A program made the position numbers and the translations under genes. Shown here piece after piece: positions 28,239 through 37,179 of a stretch of DNA of 64,000 nt (positions are counted from its first letter, which is position 1; each line of letters opens with the position of its first letter). A model generated the notes under the pieces. That model saw only the letters and a program-made list of their open reading frames with translations, was not told the DNA's origin and ran no database searches. Location: NCBI RefSeq assembly GCF_006334925.1, contig NZ_VDHJ01000002.1, forward strand, positions 177,588-241,587. The letters are read 5' to 3'. Source of the DNA: Corynebacterium tapiri (GTDB lineage Bacteria; Actinomycetota; Actinomycetes; Mycobacteriales; Mycobacteriaceae).

Positions 28239-28829
28239 ATGAAGTTGATCGGCCTAACTGGAGGTATCGGCAGCGGTAAGTCCACCGTGGCCCGTCGCCT
28301 GGTAGAGCATGGATTCACCATCGTCGACGCGGATGCCATCGCCCGTGAAGTCGTCGAGCCCGGCCAACCCGCTCTCGCTGAGCTCGCAGAAGAGTTCGGA
28401 GCGGACATTCTCGATGAAGACGGAGCGCTACGCCGGTCCGTACTGGCGCAACGGGCATTCGCCACCGCAGAGGCCACCGCGGCGCTGAACGCGATCACCC
28501 ACCCGCGTATTAGAGAGGAAACGAACAGGCAGTTCGCTGAGGCTGAGCAGTGCGGGGATCGCGTGGTCATTTACGACATGCCTCTGCTGGTAGAGCAAGG
28601 GCTCCACAATGACATGGATCTCACCGTCGTCGTAGACGTTGCCGCGGAAACCCGGGTGCGCAGGCTCGTGGAAAGCCGCGGACTGGAGGAGGACGATGCC
28701 CGACGGCGAATCGCTGCCCAGATCTCGGATGAGAAGCGTCGAGAAGCGGCAGATGTGGTCATCGACAACAACGTCGGGCTGCCGGAGCTTTACGCCCAAG
28801 TAGACGAGCTGGCAGCACGTCTTAGCTAG
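28239..28829 (+). CDS. coaE: Dephospho-CoA kinase
   Basis: A 196-aa kinase for the last step of CoA synthesis. Walker A is [27 protein letters not shown] and the lid segment follow. Mycobacterial CoaE carries an extra C-terminal UPF0157 domain that is absent here, as in other corynebacteria. Start ATG at 28239 with TAGAAT 7 nt upstream (leaderless). uvrB follows after 41 bp with its own -10. Confidence 0.94.
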   Translation: MKLIGLTGGIGSGKSTVARRLVEHGFTIVDADAIAREVVEPGQPALAELAEEFGADILDEDGALRRSVLAQRAFATAEATAALNAITHPRIREETNRQFAEAEQCGDRVVIYDMPLLVEQGLHNDMDLTVVVDVAAETRVRRLVESRGLEEDDARRRIAAQISDEKRREAADVVIDNNVGLPELYAQVDELAARLS

Positions 28830-28857
28830 TTTTTCGGGGCTGCTTGGCTGAGCGCGC

Positions 28858-28863
28858 TACCCT
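28858..28863 (+). promoter_or_regulatory. -10 element of uvrB
   Basis: TACCCT lies 7 nt before the uvrB ATG, the leaderless spacing seen repeatedly in this window. No LexA-like box is visible here. Confidence 0.45.
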
Positions 28864-28870
28864 GAGCGCT

Positions 28871-30955
28871 ATGGCATTTGCAGCTGAACACCCCGTCATC
28901 CCGCATTCGGATTTCCGCCCGGTGGGCGAGGTGGAACGAAGCCGCGCGGCGTTTGAAGTCGTCAGCGAGTTCGAGCCTTCCGGTGACCAGCCCGCCGCGA
29001 TTAAGGAGCTCGACGAGCGGCTCAAAAACGGGGAAGAGGACGTGGTGCTGCTGGGTGCCACAGGTACGGGTAAGTCAGCCACGGCTGCGTGGCTGATCGA
29101 AAAGCAGCAGCGCCCGACGCTGGTCATGGCACCGAACAAGACGCTAGCGGCCCAGCTGGCCAACGAGCTGCGGGCTCTTCTGCCCAACAATGCGGTGGAG
29201 TACTTCGTCAGCTACTACGACTACTACCAACCCGAGGCCTACATCGCCCAGACCGATACGTACATCGAGAAGGACTCCTCAATCAACGAGGACGTGGAGC
29301 GTCTGCGCCACTCCGCCACCTCCGCCTTGCTCAGCCGACGTGACGTAGTGGTGGTCTCGTCTGTCTCGTGCATCTACGGTCTGGGTACCCCGCAGTCGTA
29401 CCTGGATCGCTCGCTGGTGGTGCGTGTCGACGAAGAAATCGACCGGGATCGTTTTCTGCGCCTGCTCGTGGACATCCAGTACGAGCGCAATGACTATGAG
29501 TTCAAACGAGGCGCATTCCGCGTCAAGGGCGACGTCGTGGACATCATCCCGGCCTACGAGGAAGTGGCGGTACGCATCGAGTTCTTCGGCGACGACGTCG
29601 ACCGCCTCTACTACATTCATCCGCTGACCGGCGATGTCATCCGCGAGGTCGATGAGCTGCGCATCTTCCCAGCCACGCACTATGTGGCGTCAGAGGGGCG
29701 CATGGCCAAGGCCATCGAGTCGATTAAGGCGGAGCTCGCGGATCGCCTGCAGAGTCTGGAGAATCGCGGCAAGCTGCTTGAGGCCCAGCGTCTGCGCATG
29801 CGCACGGAGTACGACATCGAGATGATCGAGCAGGTCGGTTTCTGCTCAGGCATCGAGAATTATTCGCTGCACATGGATGGCCGCCAGCCAGGTAGTGCGC
29901 CCGCCACGCTCATCGACTACTTCCCGGAGGACTTTCTCACCATCATCGACGAGTCCCACGTGACCGTCCCGCAGATCGGCGGCATGTTCGAAGGTGATAT
30001 GGCGCGCAAGCGCAACCTGGTCGAGCACGGTTTCCGCCTGCCCTCTGCCATGGACAACCGCCCGCTCACATTCGAGGAGTTCGAGGAGCGCGTGGGCCAA
30101 ACGGTGTACCTATCCGCCACGCCCGGTAACTACGAGCTGGCGGCCAGCGGGGGCGAGTTCGTCGAGCAGGTCATCCGCCCGACTGGTCTGATCGACCCCA
30201 AGGTGACCGTGCGGCCCACGCAGGGCCAAATCGACGATCTGATCCACGAAATCCGGGAGCGCACCGCCAAGCAGGAGCGCATCCTGGTCACCACGTTGAC
30301 CAAGCGCATGGCCGAGGACCTCACCGACTATCTGCTGGAAAACGGAATTAAGGTCCGCTACCTGCACTCGGACATCGACACCCTGCAGCGCGTAGAGCTG
30401 CTGCGACAGCTGCGACTCGGCGAGTTCGACGTGCTGGTGGGCATCAACCTTCTGCGCGAGGGCCTGGACCTTCCGGAGGTCTCGCTCGTTGCCATTCTCG
30501 ACGCCGATAAGGAGGGCTTCCTGCGCTCGACCACCTCGCTGATCCAGACGATCGGCCGTGCTGCCCGAAACGTCTCCGGTGAAGTCATCATGTACGCCGA
30601 TAAGGTGACCGACTCCATGCAGTACGCGATCGAAGAAACCGAGCGTCGCCGCGAGAAGCAGATTGCCTACAACAAGGAGCACGGGATCGATCCGCAACCG
30701 CTGCGTAAAAAGATTGCGGACATCCTCGACCAAGTCCGTGAGGCCCCGGTCGAGGAATCTGACCCTGCCAGCATCGTCGAAAAGCGAGATACGTCCTCCA
30801 TGGCCGAGGGAGAGTTGCAGTCGCTTATCGACGATCTTTCCAACCAAATGAGGGCAGCCGCCGGCGACCTCAAGTTCGAGCTCGCCGGGCGTCTGCGTGA
30901 CGAGATCGCCGATTTGAAGAAGGAATTGCGGGGCGTGAAGGAAGCCGGAATTTAG
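28871..30955 (+). CDS. uvrB: Excinuclease ABC subunit B
   Basis: A 694-aa nucleotide-excision-repair helicase-like protein. Walker [14 protein letters not shown], the beta-hairpin [18 protein letters not shown], helicase motifs [17 protein letters not shown], and a C-terminal UVR motif ([20 protein letters not shown]) for UvrC binding are all present. ATG at 28871 is chosen over the upstream in-frame start at 28844 because TACCCT sits 7 nt before it. Partner of UvrA at 37913. Confidence 0.96.
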   Translation: MAFAAEHPVIPHSDFRPVGEVERSRAAFEVVSEFEPSGDQPAAIKELDERLKNGEEDVVLLGATGTGKSATAAWLIEKQQRPTLVMAPNKTLAAQLANELRALLPNNAVEYFVSYYDYYQPEAYIAQTDTYIEKDSSINEDVERLRHSATSALLSRRDVVVVSSVSCIYGLGTPQSYLDRSLVVRVDEEIDRDRFLRLLVDIQYERNDYEFKRGAFRVKGDVVDIIPAYEEVAVRIEFFGDDVDRLYYIHPLTGDVIREVDELRIFPATHYVASEGRMAKAIESIKAELADRLQSLENRGKLLEAQRLRMRTEYDIEMIEQVGFCSGIENYSLHMDGRQPGSAPATLIDYFPEDFLTIIDESHVTVPQIGGMFEGDMARKRNLVEHGFRLPSAMDNRPLTFEEFEERVGQTVYLSATPGNYELAASGGEFVEQVIRPTGLIDPKVTVRPTQGQIDDLIHEIRERTAKQERILVTTLTKRMAEDLTDYLLENGIKVRYLHSDIDTLQRVELLRQLRLGEFDVLVGINLLREGLDLPEVSLVAILDADKEGFLRSTTSLIQTIGRAARNVSGEVIMYADKVTDSMQYAIEETERRREKQIAYNKEHGIDPQPLRKKIADILDQVREAPVEESDPASIVEKRDTSSMAEGELQSLIDDLSNQMRAAAGDLKFELAGRLRDEIADLKKELRGVKEAGI

Positions 30956-30969
30956 TACGCTTGTACGTC

Positions 30970-31416
30970 ATGTACTCGTACTCGACCATCGTTGTTGGAA
31001 CCGACGGCACGGACACCGCTGAGATCGCGGTACGCCACGCTGCAGCCCTTGCTCGAGCATTTGAGGCCAAGCTGATCATTGCGTGCGGATCTTATGGGAA
31101 TAGCGGATCTCTGTTGAACTCCCCGAACCGGGAAGTGTCCACGCTGCCGGTGGTGAGCGAGGAGTTGGCTCAGGAGTATCTCACTTCGGCGTTTGCTGTG
31201 GCCAAGGACGAAGGTGTTGCGGACATCGAGCTGGAATGCATCTCCGCCACACCCGTCGATGCCCTATTGACCTGCGTTGATGAGCATGATGCGGACGCCG
31301 TTGTGGTGGGAAACCAAGGTGTGAACTCCCTGACTGGTCGCGTGTTTGGCAACATCCCCACGGAAACCGCACGCCGATCGACGGTCGACGTGGTCTTGGT
31401 AAATACACAGCGCTAA
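30970..31416 (+). CDS. Universal stress protein (UspA family), copy 1
   Basis: A 148-aa single-domain USP. It begins with SYSTIVVGTDGTDTAEIAV and ends with the ATP-binding motif G-2X-G-9X-G-N seen in GNQGVNSLTGRVFGN. TACGCT (30956-30961) is 8 nt before the ATG, so it is probably leaderless and independent of uvrB. A paralogue follows 35 bp downstream. Confidence 0.88.
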   Translation: MYSYSTIVVGTDGTDTAEIAVRHAAALARAFEAKLIIACGSYGNSGSLLNSPNREVSTLPVVSEELAQEYLTSAFAVAKDEGVADIELECISATPVDALLTCVDEHDADAVVVGNQGVNSLTGRVFGNIPTETARRSTVDVVLVNTQR

Positions 31417-31451
31417 AATAGCTTCGTCCCGTGAACTCGCGAAAGGTCACC

Positions 31452-31889
31452 ATGAGCTACCAGAAGATTGTCGTCGGAACCGATGGTTCCAAGTCCTCCA
31501 TGCTTGCCGTGGAGCGTGCTGCTGAGCTTGCTGCCGCGTTTAACGCGACTCTGATCATCGGCTGTGCGTACTACGAGAACAAGGAGGAGGCGTCCAAGAC
31601 CCTGCGTCAGGACTCCGTCACCATTCTCGGCGACGACATCGCCCAGAAGAACCTGGACGCCGCCGCTGACCATGCGCGCGCTGCAGGTGCTTCCGAGGTG
31701 GAGACTGCCATCCGCCCGGGCACGCCGGTGCAGGCGCTGATGTCCATTGTCAACGACAACAAGGCTGACCTGCTCATCGTGGGTAACCGTGGCATCAACT
31801 CCCTGACTGGTCGTCTGCTGGGATCCGTTCCTGCCGACGTCGCGCGCCAGTCTGACTGCGACGTCATGATCGTGCACACTGTGAAGTAG
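31452..31889 (+). CDS. Universal stress protein (UspA family), copy 2
   Basis: A 145-aa USP, paralogous to the preceding gene (shared YxxIVVGTDGxxxA start and GNRGINSLTGRLLGS end). The ATG at 31452 has GAAAGG 5 nt upstream. Codon use is more biased than in copy 1, suggesting higher expression. It ends at a strong terminator. Confidence 0.9.
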   Translation: MSYQKIVVGTDGSKSSMLAVERAAELAAAFNATLIIGCAYYENKEEASKTLRQDSVTILGDDIAQKNLDAAADHARAAGASEVETAIRPGTPVQALMSIVNDNKADLLIVGNRGINSLTGRLLGSVPADVARQSDCDVMIVHTVK

Positions 31890-31900
31890 TTCTGAGCTCG

Positions 31901-31929
31901 AGCGGCGTCGCTTGTGCGGCGCCGCTTTT
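31901..31929 (+). terminator. Terminator after the USP pair
   Basis: AGCGGCGTCGC (31901-31911) pairs with GCGGCGCCGCT (31916-31926) with one G-T pair, a 4-nt loop and a short T stretch, 12 bp after the stop. Confidence 0.8.
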
Positions 31930-31959
31930 CGCTGCGCTGTTGCCGGGTGGCTGGGGATC

Positions 31960-32019
31960 TGGCAACTTTGTAGGACGCTCAGTGCCGGAAGCAGCGCCGC
32001 CCGTCCGACAAAGTTGCCA
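31960..32019. repeat. Long inverted repeat beside the DUF559 gene
   Basis: TGGCAACTTTGTAGGACG (31960-31977) and CGTCCGACAAAGTTGCCA (32002-32019) are 18-bp inverted copies with one mismatch, spaced by 24 bp. The repeat starts 20 bp past the DUF559 stop on the minus strand and has no T-run on either side. Confidence 0.8.
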
Positions 32020-32038
32020 CGAGCACTCCTGCGAGCGG

Positions 32039-32938
32039 CTAGTAGAAGTCCCGAGCGCCGTCACCGAACCGGACCTGGGCGTTCCACTCCCACACCGGGC
32101 GCGGCATCACGGGACTCTGCTCAGGAGAACGCGGTCGCTCCAGCGCTAGACGCACTATCTCCATGACTTGCGCGGGATGCCTATCTAGATCCTCGACGGT
32201 GACGGCGATAAGCATGTACCCGGCGGCTTGCGCTTCGTTGGCCTTCCAGGCGTCCTTGGTGCGCTGATCCCATGTTGAGTGATAGGTGCGACTGTTGAGC
32301 TCGACGAGCACACGGTCCTCGACGAGAAGGTCGTAGAAGTAATGCCCGACCTTCACGTTGCAGCGCAGCGCAAAACCCGCGCGCTCGAGCACTCCATGCA
32401 GCCGGGTTTCGGCGGCGCTGTCCTGCGCAATCGGGGTCGTATCCAGCAACGCGCGTAGCTCAGTGGGAATCCGCGGGAGTGCGTGGATGGCGGCTAAGAG
32501 GACGGGTACATGTGAGCGATCCTTAGCTGAGTGCTGCAAGAGCGCCCGCGCGTCGTCGATTCGTCTAAATTCGGCGAGCCACGCTAGCGTGTGCGCGACG
32601 GGCGTAACCGGCACGCCCTTGACGTGCACGTGTTCTCTGCACCTCGACGCCTTCCTCACCAGCAAATCAGTATCTATCGCGCGACACTTCATAGAACCAA
32701 TCGCCTGCAGGGGCAGGCTCAGCGGCTGCCCGAGGTGAAGTTGGCAGGCGGTGTCGCCGGAATAGATCAGCCCCGCGTACGCGAGCAGCAGCGCACGCGC
32801 GAGCACAAGCCCCTGCGGCGGCGCGGTGGTGTGCACGCCGCGGGCAACGTGGAAAAGCTCGCCCGCGCGGACGAGCTGCTCCACCTCGCGGCGGGTGAAT
32901 CGTGCGCGGAGTTCCTCGCGGGAAAGAATTTGGTCCAT
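32039..32938 (-). CDS. DUF559 / AbiEi-like protein with Vsr-type nuclease domain
   Basis: A 299-aa protein. The N-terminal third resembles the AbiEi antitoxin-type winged helix and its following domain (EVEQLVRAGELFHVARGVHT, then SGDTACQLHLG). The C-terminal 110 residues are a DUF559 PD-(D/E)XK fold: FYDLLVEDRVLVELNSRTYH gives D and ExN/E, followed by DAWKANEAQAAGYMLIAVTV. Such proteins are common and variable in actinobacteria; enzymatic activity is not shown. No AbiEii toxin is adjacent. It follows the XRE gene by 36 bp on the same strand and ends next to a long inverted repeat. Confidence 0.75.
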   Translation of the reverse strand: MDQILSREELRARFTRREVEQLVRAGELFHVARGVHTTAPPQGLVLARALLLAYAGLIYSGDTACQLHLGQPLSLPLQAIGSMKCRAIDTDLLVRKASRCREHVHVKGVPVTPVAHTLAWLAEFRRIDDARALLQHSAKDRSHVPVLLAAIHALPRIPTELRALLDTTPIAQDSAAETRLHGVLERAGFALRCNVKVGHYFYDLLVEDRVLVELNSRTYHSTWDQRTKDAWKANEAQAAGYMLIAVTVEDLDRHPAQVMEIVRLALERPRSPEQSPVMPRPVWEWNAQVRFGDGARDFY

Positions 32939-32974
32939 GCCTACTTGGACGTTGCGCTGCCCCTCGAGGTTCCG

Positions 32975-33178
32975 TTACTCCACGGTGAAGAGGTCTCCTG
33001 GCTGGCAACCTAGCTCCTCGCATAAAGCCACGAGGGTGGAAAAGCGCACTGCTTTGGCTCGGTTGTTCTTAAGTACGGAGAGGTTCACCGGCGTAATCCC
33101 CACCGCGTCGGCTAGGTCCTTGACCTTGATGTCGCGCTCCTCGAGGAAGCGGTCGAGGTGACAGACGATTTCAGCCAT
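32975..33178 (-). CDS. Small XRE-family regulator (YozG type)
   Basis: A 67-aa helix-turn-helix protein (KVKDLADAVGITPVNLSVLK). This short Cro/cI-like class is usually paired with a DUF2975 membrane protein, as here: the preceding stop TAA and this ATG abut without a gap, so translation is coupled. It probably binds the two palindromes upstream of the DUF2975 gene and regulates its own operon. Confidence 0.88.
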   Translation of the reverse strand: MAEIVCHLDRFLEERDIKVKDLADAVGITPVNLSVLKNNRAKAVRFSTLVALCEELGCQPGDLFTVE

Positions 33179-33709
33179 TTACACCAGTCCTTCGTGGTCT
33201 TCCTCCAACGCGGCCGCCCGCGAGAAGTAGACGCCAGCGAGTGTGAGTGCGTAGAGGCCCAGTAGCCAGAGCGGGAAGAGGTCGGGGCCCAAGGCCTGAG
33301 TGTTGTACAAATCATCAACTCCGTGTTGTGCGGAGTACCAGTTTGCGCCCATGTGTTGGACGAAGGGCCCAAGGGGGTACAGCAGCAAGGTCCATGCGGA
33401 TAAGGTGATGGGTTTGCTCACGTGTGGGGTAATCCTTCCCTCCCGATTGAACCGGAGAGAGGACACGAGCAGGAGTGTTGCCGACGAAATCAGTGTGCCG
33501 ATCTTCAGCGCATACCCAACGGCGAAGTATCCGAGTGGGCCAGATGTGAGCTGGTCGAAGTGCACGATCGTTTCGCCCGGTTCGACGACGGAGGCGACGG
33601 GGTGGGGAAATCCTTGGTCGAAGACGAGGGTGCGCAGGATGTAGATGGCGAGAATGGTGAGGAGGAATCCAAACCCGATCGTTGGGGCTTTGGGGCTGCT
33701 GGTTTTCAT
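33179..33709 (-). CDS. DUF2975 membrane protein
   Basis: A 176-aa protein with four predicted membrane segments (TIGFGFLLTILAIYILRTLV; the YFAVGYALKIGTLISSATLL region; ITLSAWTLLLYPLGPFV; LFPLWLLGLYALTLAGVYF). The ATG at 33709 is preferred over an open upstream extension to 33787 because TGGAG precedes it and the extension crosses the palindromic operators. The paired XRE gene follows directly. Such pairs are thought to be membrane-signalling or stress units, but no function is established. Confidence 0.82.
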   Translation of the reverse strand: MKTSSPKAPTIGFGFLLTILAIYILRTLVFDQGFPHPVASVVEPGETIVHFDQLTSGPLGYFAVGYALKIGTLISSATLLLVSSLRFNREGRITPHVSKPITLSAWTLLLYPLGPFVQHMGANWYSAQHGVDDLYNTQALGPDLFPLWLLGLYALTLAGVYFSRAAALEEDHEGLV

Positions 33710-33731
33710 GGGGACTCCAGAAAGGTGGAAG

Positions 33732-33778
33732 GTATCGGAAAACGATGCATCGAATATCAATGTATCGCTAAACGATAC
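33732..33778. promoter_or_regulatory. Two 17-bp operator-like palindromes before DUF2975-XRE
   Basis: GTATCGGAAAACGATGC (33732-33748) and GTATCGCTAAACGATAC (33762-33778) are copies of a GTATCG-N5-CGATAC palindrome; the second copy is perfect. Their starts are exactly 30 bp apart, about three helical turns. They fill the 78-bp gap between helR and the DUF2975 gene and probably bind the XRE regulator. Confidence 0.7.
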
Positions 33779-33787
33779 GCCGTGCAA

Positions 33788-35980
33788 TCACTCCCACGCA
33801 GGCAGGTCCCCGATGACCGTCAGCGTTTGCGTTGCGCGCGTTACCGCAACGTAGAGATCCTGCATACCCTGCGGCGAGGCAGAGACAATCTCGGAGGGCT
33901 CCAGCACGATTACGTGGTCGAATTCCAGCCCCTTGATGCTGGAGACATTATCGGCGCTAATGACCTGGACAATGCCTTCCCCGAACGTGAACTCATCAGG
34001 CGAGGTACCTGACGGCGCGTAGGTCACCGGTACCCCCGTGGAGCGAATGGACTCCGCCGGCGTCGCGCCAGGATCGATCTGGCCCAAGATACGATTCGCC
34101 AACTCCATGATCTCCGCGGGGGTGCGGTAGTTCACCGTCAACTCGTGCCGGCGCATGCGCGTGCCCACGTACTCCGCCAACGACTCCTCCCAAGAGTCCA
34201 CACCGGCGGGCGAACCGGTCTGCGCGATGTCGCCCACCAGGGTCATCCAACGCGCGGGCGTGCGGCGGAAGACCATCCGCCACTCCATGGGAGTAAGTTC
34301 CTGGGCCTCATCGACAATGACGTGACCGTACGCCCATTCCAAATCAGCCCGAGCCCGCTCGGCCGTAGTGCGTACGTCGCGCACTTCTTGTCGCCTAGCC
34401 AGCGTCTCGGCATCGATAACGTCATGGGCGGAGAGGATCTCAGCCTCGAACAGGTCATCGTCGTTATCTGTGGAGTCCGAGGAAGAAAGGATATCGATGG
34501 CCTCGCGAGCGTCCTCGAGCTCCTGCGACCATTCCGCCTCCTCGACTTCCTCGGTGAGGGCCGGTCCAATCAGGTGGGCAAGTTCGTCGAGAAGCGCCGC
34601 ATCCGCGGAAGTCCACCGTGCCCCGTGTTCCCGCCACAGCGCTGCTTGCGTGTCCTCGTCGTAGTCGGCGGCGGCGACGGCGATGGCCTCGGGGGAGCTC
34701 AAAAGCTCGCTAAGTACCTGGGTGGGGGAGAGCTCGGGCCAATGCTTATCGACGAGCGCAGCCACATCCGGTTCTTCCACCAGGTCGTCGTGCAGCTGGT
34801 CGACGTCTGCCTGGGAAAGCAGGTTGGCTCCGCCCAGCGGGTCCTCGCCGATGCGCTGGGCCAATTGCTGTGCCAACTGCTCGGTGAGGTGCTCCGCGAA
34901 AACCCCGCAGGCCTGGTTATGCGGCTTCCTAGATCGCCGAGCCCGGGTACGAGCTGCTTTGACCATCGTGGCATCGGCAGTCAGGCGCACTGAGCCGATT
35001 CGAAGCTCGACAGGGGAGTCGGGCAGGGATTGATAGGCGCGCACTGCCTCCTTGAGAATGGTGGCCATTTCGGCAGAACCCTTGATTTCGCGCGCTTCGA
35101 GGGAGTCCTCGGCCTGCGGAGAAATTCCGGGAAAGAGTTCACCGATGGTGGACAGCACCACGCCGGTCTCGCCAAGCTCAGGAAGCACGCGCGAGATGTA
35201 ATCCAGGAAGGTCGAGTTTGGCCCAATGATCAACACACCAGTAGCGGCCAGGCGCTCGCGATAGGTGTACAGCAGGTATGCCACGCGGTGCAGAGCCACC
35301 GCGGTCTTGCCGGTGCCAGGACCGCCTTGGACGACCATGACGCCACGAGTGTCGTCCCGGATGATTTCGTCTTGTTCTCGCTGGATGGTTTCCACGATCG
35401 AGGCCATGTGGCCGGTGCGGGCGGCCGAGATGGCTCGCTGCAATGCGGTTTCCGAACCCACCCCGCCAACGCCCTGGCCGGTAGGTTCTCCTTGTAAGAC
35501 TTCATCGTCGACGCCAGTGACCTGGCGGCCCTTGGTGCGGATGTGGCGGCGAACGTGTACCCCCTCGGGCTGGGCGGTGGTGGCCAAGTAGAAGGGGCGG
35601 GCCATCGGTGCGCGCCAGTCCAGGAGGAGAGTGCGATAACCGTCATCTCTGTCGTCGAGACCCATGCGGCCGACGTAGCGGCGATCGATTCCCTCCTCAA
35701 CAGGGTTCTCTGCCTCCGCAGCCTCGATGTCAATGCGTCCGAACACCAACCCCATCTGTGCGACGTTGAGCCGATCAAGTTTGGCGTTAAGGGAATGGAA
35801 CTCGGTTTCGCGGCGCATCAGCGCGTCGACGTTGTCTGGGTTGGCTGGGTCTACGTCTTGTTGGACCTGTTCCAAGCGCTGTTGAGCGCGCGTGACCTCA
35901 GCATCTAGGCGTGCGAATAGCGAGTCAGCGTAGCTCTGTTCAAGTGCTATCTCCTGCTCCTGGTTCGGGCTCTCGCTCAC
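33788..35980 (-). CDS. HelD/HelR-type RNA polymerase recycling ATPase
   Basis: A 730-aa SF1 UvrD-like protein. The N-terminal coiled coil (residues ~5-70) is followed by Walker A GGPGTGKTAVALHR (219-232), IIGPNSTFLDYISRVLP, DEAQELTPMEWRMV, and the C-terminal KGLEFDHVIVLEP and YVAVTRATQTL. This is the class II HelD/HelR architecture; these proteins remove RNA polymerase from stalled complexes, and HelR protects against rifamycins. I see no rifamycin-associated element in the upstream 130 bp. GTG at 35980 has GAGGAGG about 8 nt upstream. Confidence 0.87.
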   Translation of the reverse strand: MSESPNQEQEIALEQSYADSLFARLDAEVTRAQQRLEQVQQDVDPANPDNVDALMRRETEFHSLNAKLDRLNVAQMGLVFGRIDIEAAEAENPVEEGIDRRYVGRMGLDDRDDGYRTLLLDWRAPMARPFYLATTAQPEGVHVRRHIRTKGRQVTGVDDEVLQGEPTGQGVGGVGSETALQRAISAARTGHMASIVETIQREQDEIIRDDTRGVMVVQGGPGTGKTAVALHRVAYLLYTYRERLAATGVLIIGPNSTFLDYISRVLPELGETGVVLSTIGELFPGISPQAEDSLEAREIKGSAEMATILKEAVRAYQSLPDSPVELRIGSVRLTADATMVKAARTRARRSRKPHNQACGVFAEHLTEQLAQQLAQRIGEDPLGGANLLSQADVDQLHDDLVEEPDVAALVDKHWPELSPTQVLSELLSSPEAIAVAAADYDEDTQAALWREHGARWTSADAALLDELAHLIGPALTEEVEEAEWSQELEDAREAIDILSSSDSTDNDDDLFEAEILSAHDVIDAETLARRQEVRDVRTTAERARADLEWAYGHVIVDEAQELTPMEWRMVFRRTPARWMTLVGDIAQTGSPAGVDSWEESLAEYVGTRMRRHELTVNYRTPAEIMELANRILGQIDPGATPAESIRSTGVPVTYAPSGTSPDEFTFGEGIVQVISADNVSSIKGLEFDHVIVLEPSEIVSASPQGMQDLYVAVTRATQTLTVIGDLPAWE

Positions 35981-36042
35981 CTAATGTCCTCCTCACGGCG
36001 TAAATCTTGAACCGAGAATTTTACCGTGAAAATATGTGCAGA

Positions 36043-36098
36043 GGTAAAAGCAAACCCCGTTTCCACAGCGGCGGAGTATCGCCGATGGAAACGGGGTT
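36043..36098 (-). terminator. Terminator of the DoxX-family gene
   Basis: A perfect 13-bp stem, AACCCCGTTTCCA (36053-36065) with TGGAAACGGGGTT (36086-36098), and a TGCTTTTA tail on the minus strand, just after the DoxX gene stop and before helR. Confidence 0.85.
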
Positions 36099-36115
36099 CG
36101 AAGTAGGAGCTAAGA

Positions 36116-37111
36116 CTAGCCCTCGATGCGAGCCTTAGCGCGGCCGATAGCGGCGTCTGCGCGTGCCTGCAGATCCTCGGCCTTACGGGCAGCCTTCTTG
36201 GCGCCGCGACCGTTGGCCTTCTTCTCCAGCTTGGACTGTGCCTTCTGAGCACGGTCCTGAGCCTTGCCAGCAGCCTTCACGACGCGCTTACGGGCGGTCT
36301 TGGTGTCCTTCTGTGCCTGCTCCAACCAAGCGCGAGAGTTCTTGTCCGCGCGATCCAGCAGCTCAGCGGAACGCTCGCGGGCCTGCTCGGCCCACTTCGG
36401 GGCCTCAGACTGAACGTCGGAAGCTAAAGACTTGCCCTGCTCAGCAGCGTTGCCGATGAAACCGGAAGCGGCTGCAGCAGCGGTGGCCGCGGTCTTCTTC
36501 CAGTCGTCCTTGTTGTCATCGACGTAGGAGGAGACGGCCTCAGAAGCCTGCTTGGCGGTCTCCTGTGCCTGCTCAGCCTTCTCGTTGATCCAGGAACCTG
36601 CCTGATCCAGGGCGGATTCGGTCTGAGACTGCGTCGGCAAAGCAGCCTGCAGCTTCTTGTTGCCCACCTTGGCTGCGTGGGACGCACGCCAAGCCAGGCC
36701 CGGCTTGCCGGCGGTATCCATGGAGGTAATGCCCAGGCCGCCCAGCAGCGCGATGCTGGTAAGGAAACCGCTGCGCTTGGCAGCCTTCTCCTCTGCATCC
36801 TTGGCCTCCCAGAAAGCGTGGCGGCCGATGATGGTCGGAACTGCGGTCAGCGCGAGCACGCTGGCGGACAGGCGCGGTGCCTTACCCAGGGCGAGCAGGG
36901 AGCCGGCACCAACCTTCGCACCACCAAGGGCGCGGGTGACCAGCTGAGCATCGCCGGGGATCTGGGCGTCGTACGGCGGGGGAACGAGGGTGCGCACCTT
37001 CTTCAGTACGTACTCAGTCTCTTCGACGTGGGCCTGGGTGTTCTTGAGGTTGTCCACGCCTTCGGCGATGTAGACCGACGCGAGCATCGGCCGGGCGATC
37101 TTGCGAATCAT
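36116..37111 (-). CDS. DoxX-family membrane protein with long basic Ala/Lys-rich tail
   Basis: A 331-aa protein. The first ~140 residues are DoxX-like (MIRKIARPMLASVYIAEGV, KVGAGSLLALGKAPRLSASV, LTAVPTIIGRHAFW) with about four membrane segments. Residues ~160-331 are a hydrophilic, Ala/Gln/Lys-rich, probably helical region; the last ~70 residues are highly basic (KKANGRGAKKAARKAEDL) and resemble histone-like tails. DoxX homologues of ordinary size are about 140-180 aa. Start ATG at 37111 with AAAGGAG upstream. Function unknown; a membrane-nucleic-acid link is only a guess. Confidence 0.8.
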   Translation of the reverse strand: MIRKIARPMLASVYIAEGVDNLKNTQAHVEETEYVLKKVRTLVPPPYDAQIPGDAQLVTRALGGAKVGAGSLLALGKAPRLSASVLALTAVPTIIGRHAFWEAKDAEEKAAKRSGFLTSIALLGGLGITSMDTAGKPGLAWRASHAAKVGNKKLQAALPTQSQTESALDQAGSWINEKAEQAQETAKQASEAVSSYVDDNKDDWKKTAATAAAAASGFIGNAAEQGKSLASDVQSEAPKWAEQARERSAELLDRADKNSRAWLEQAQKDTKTARKRVVKAAGKAQDRAQKAQSKLEKKANGRGAKKAARKAEDLQARADAAIGRAKARIEG

Positions 37112-37179
37112 GTCTCATGCTCCTTTTCTGCTGGAGGACATTCTTTATCCGTCCAGCTCACTGTTTCGCTGCGCCTACT

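Noticed and set aside
31960..32019. CRISPR-like or insertion-sequence end
   Set aside because: There is a single inverted pair, no repeat-spacer series and no transposase, so only a repeat is reported.
32039..33178. Classical AbiE or HTH toxin-antitoxin module
   Set aside because: No AbiEii nucleotidyltransferase toxin is adjacent, and the XRE gene is better explained as the partner of DUF2975.
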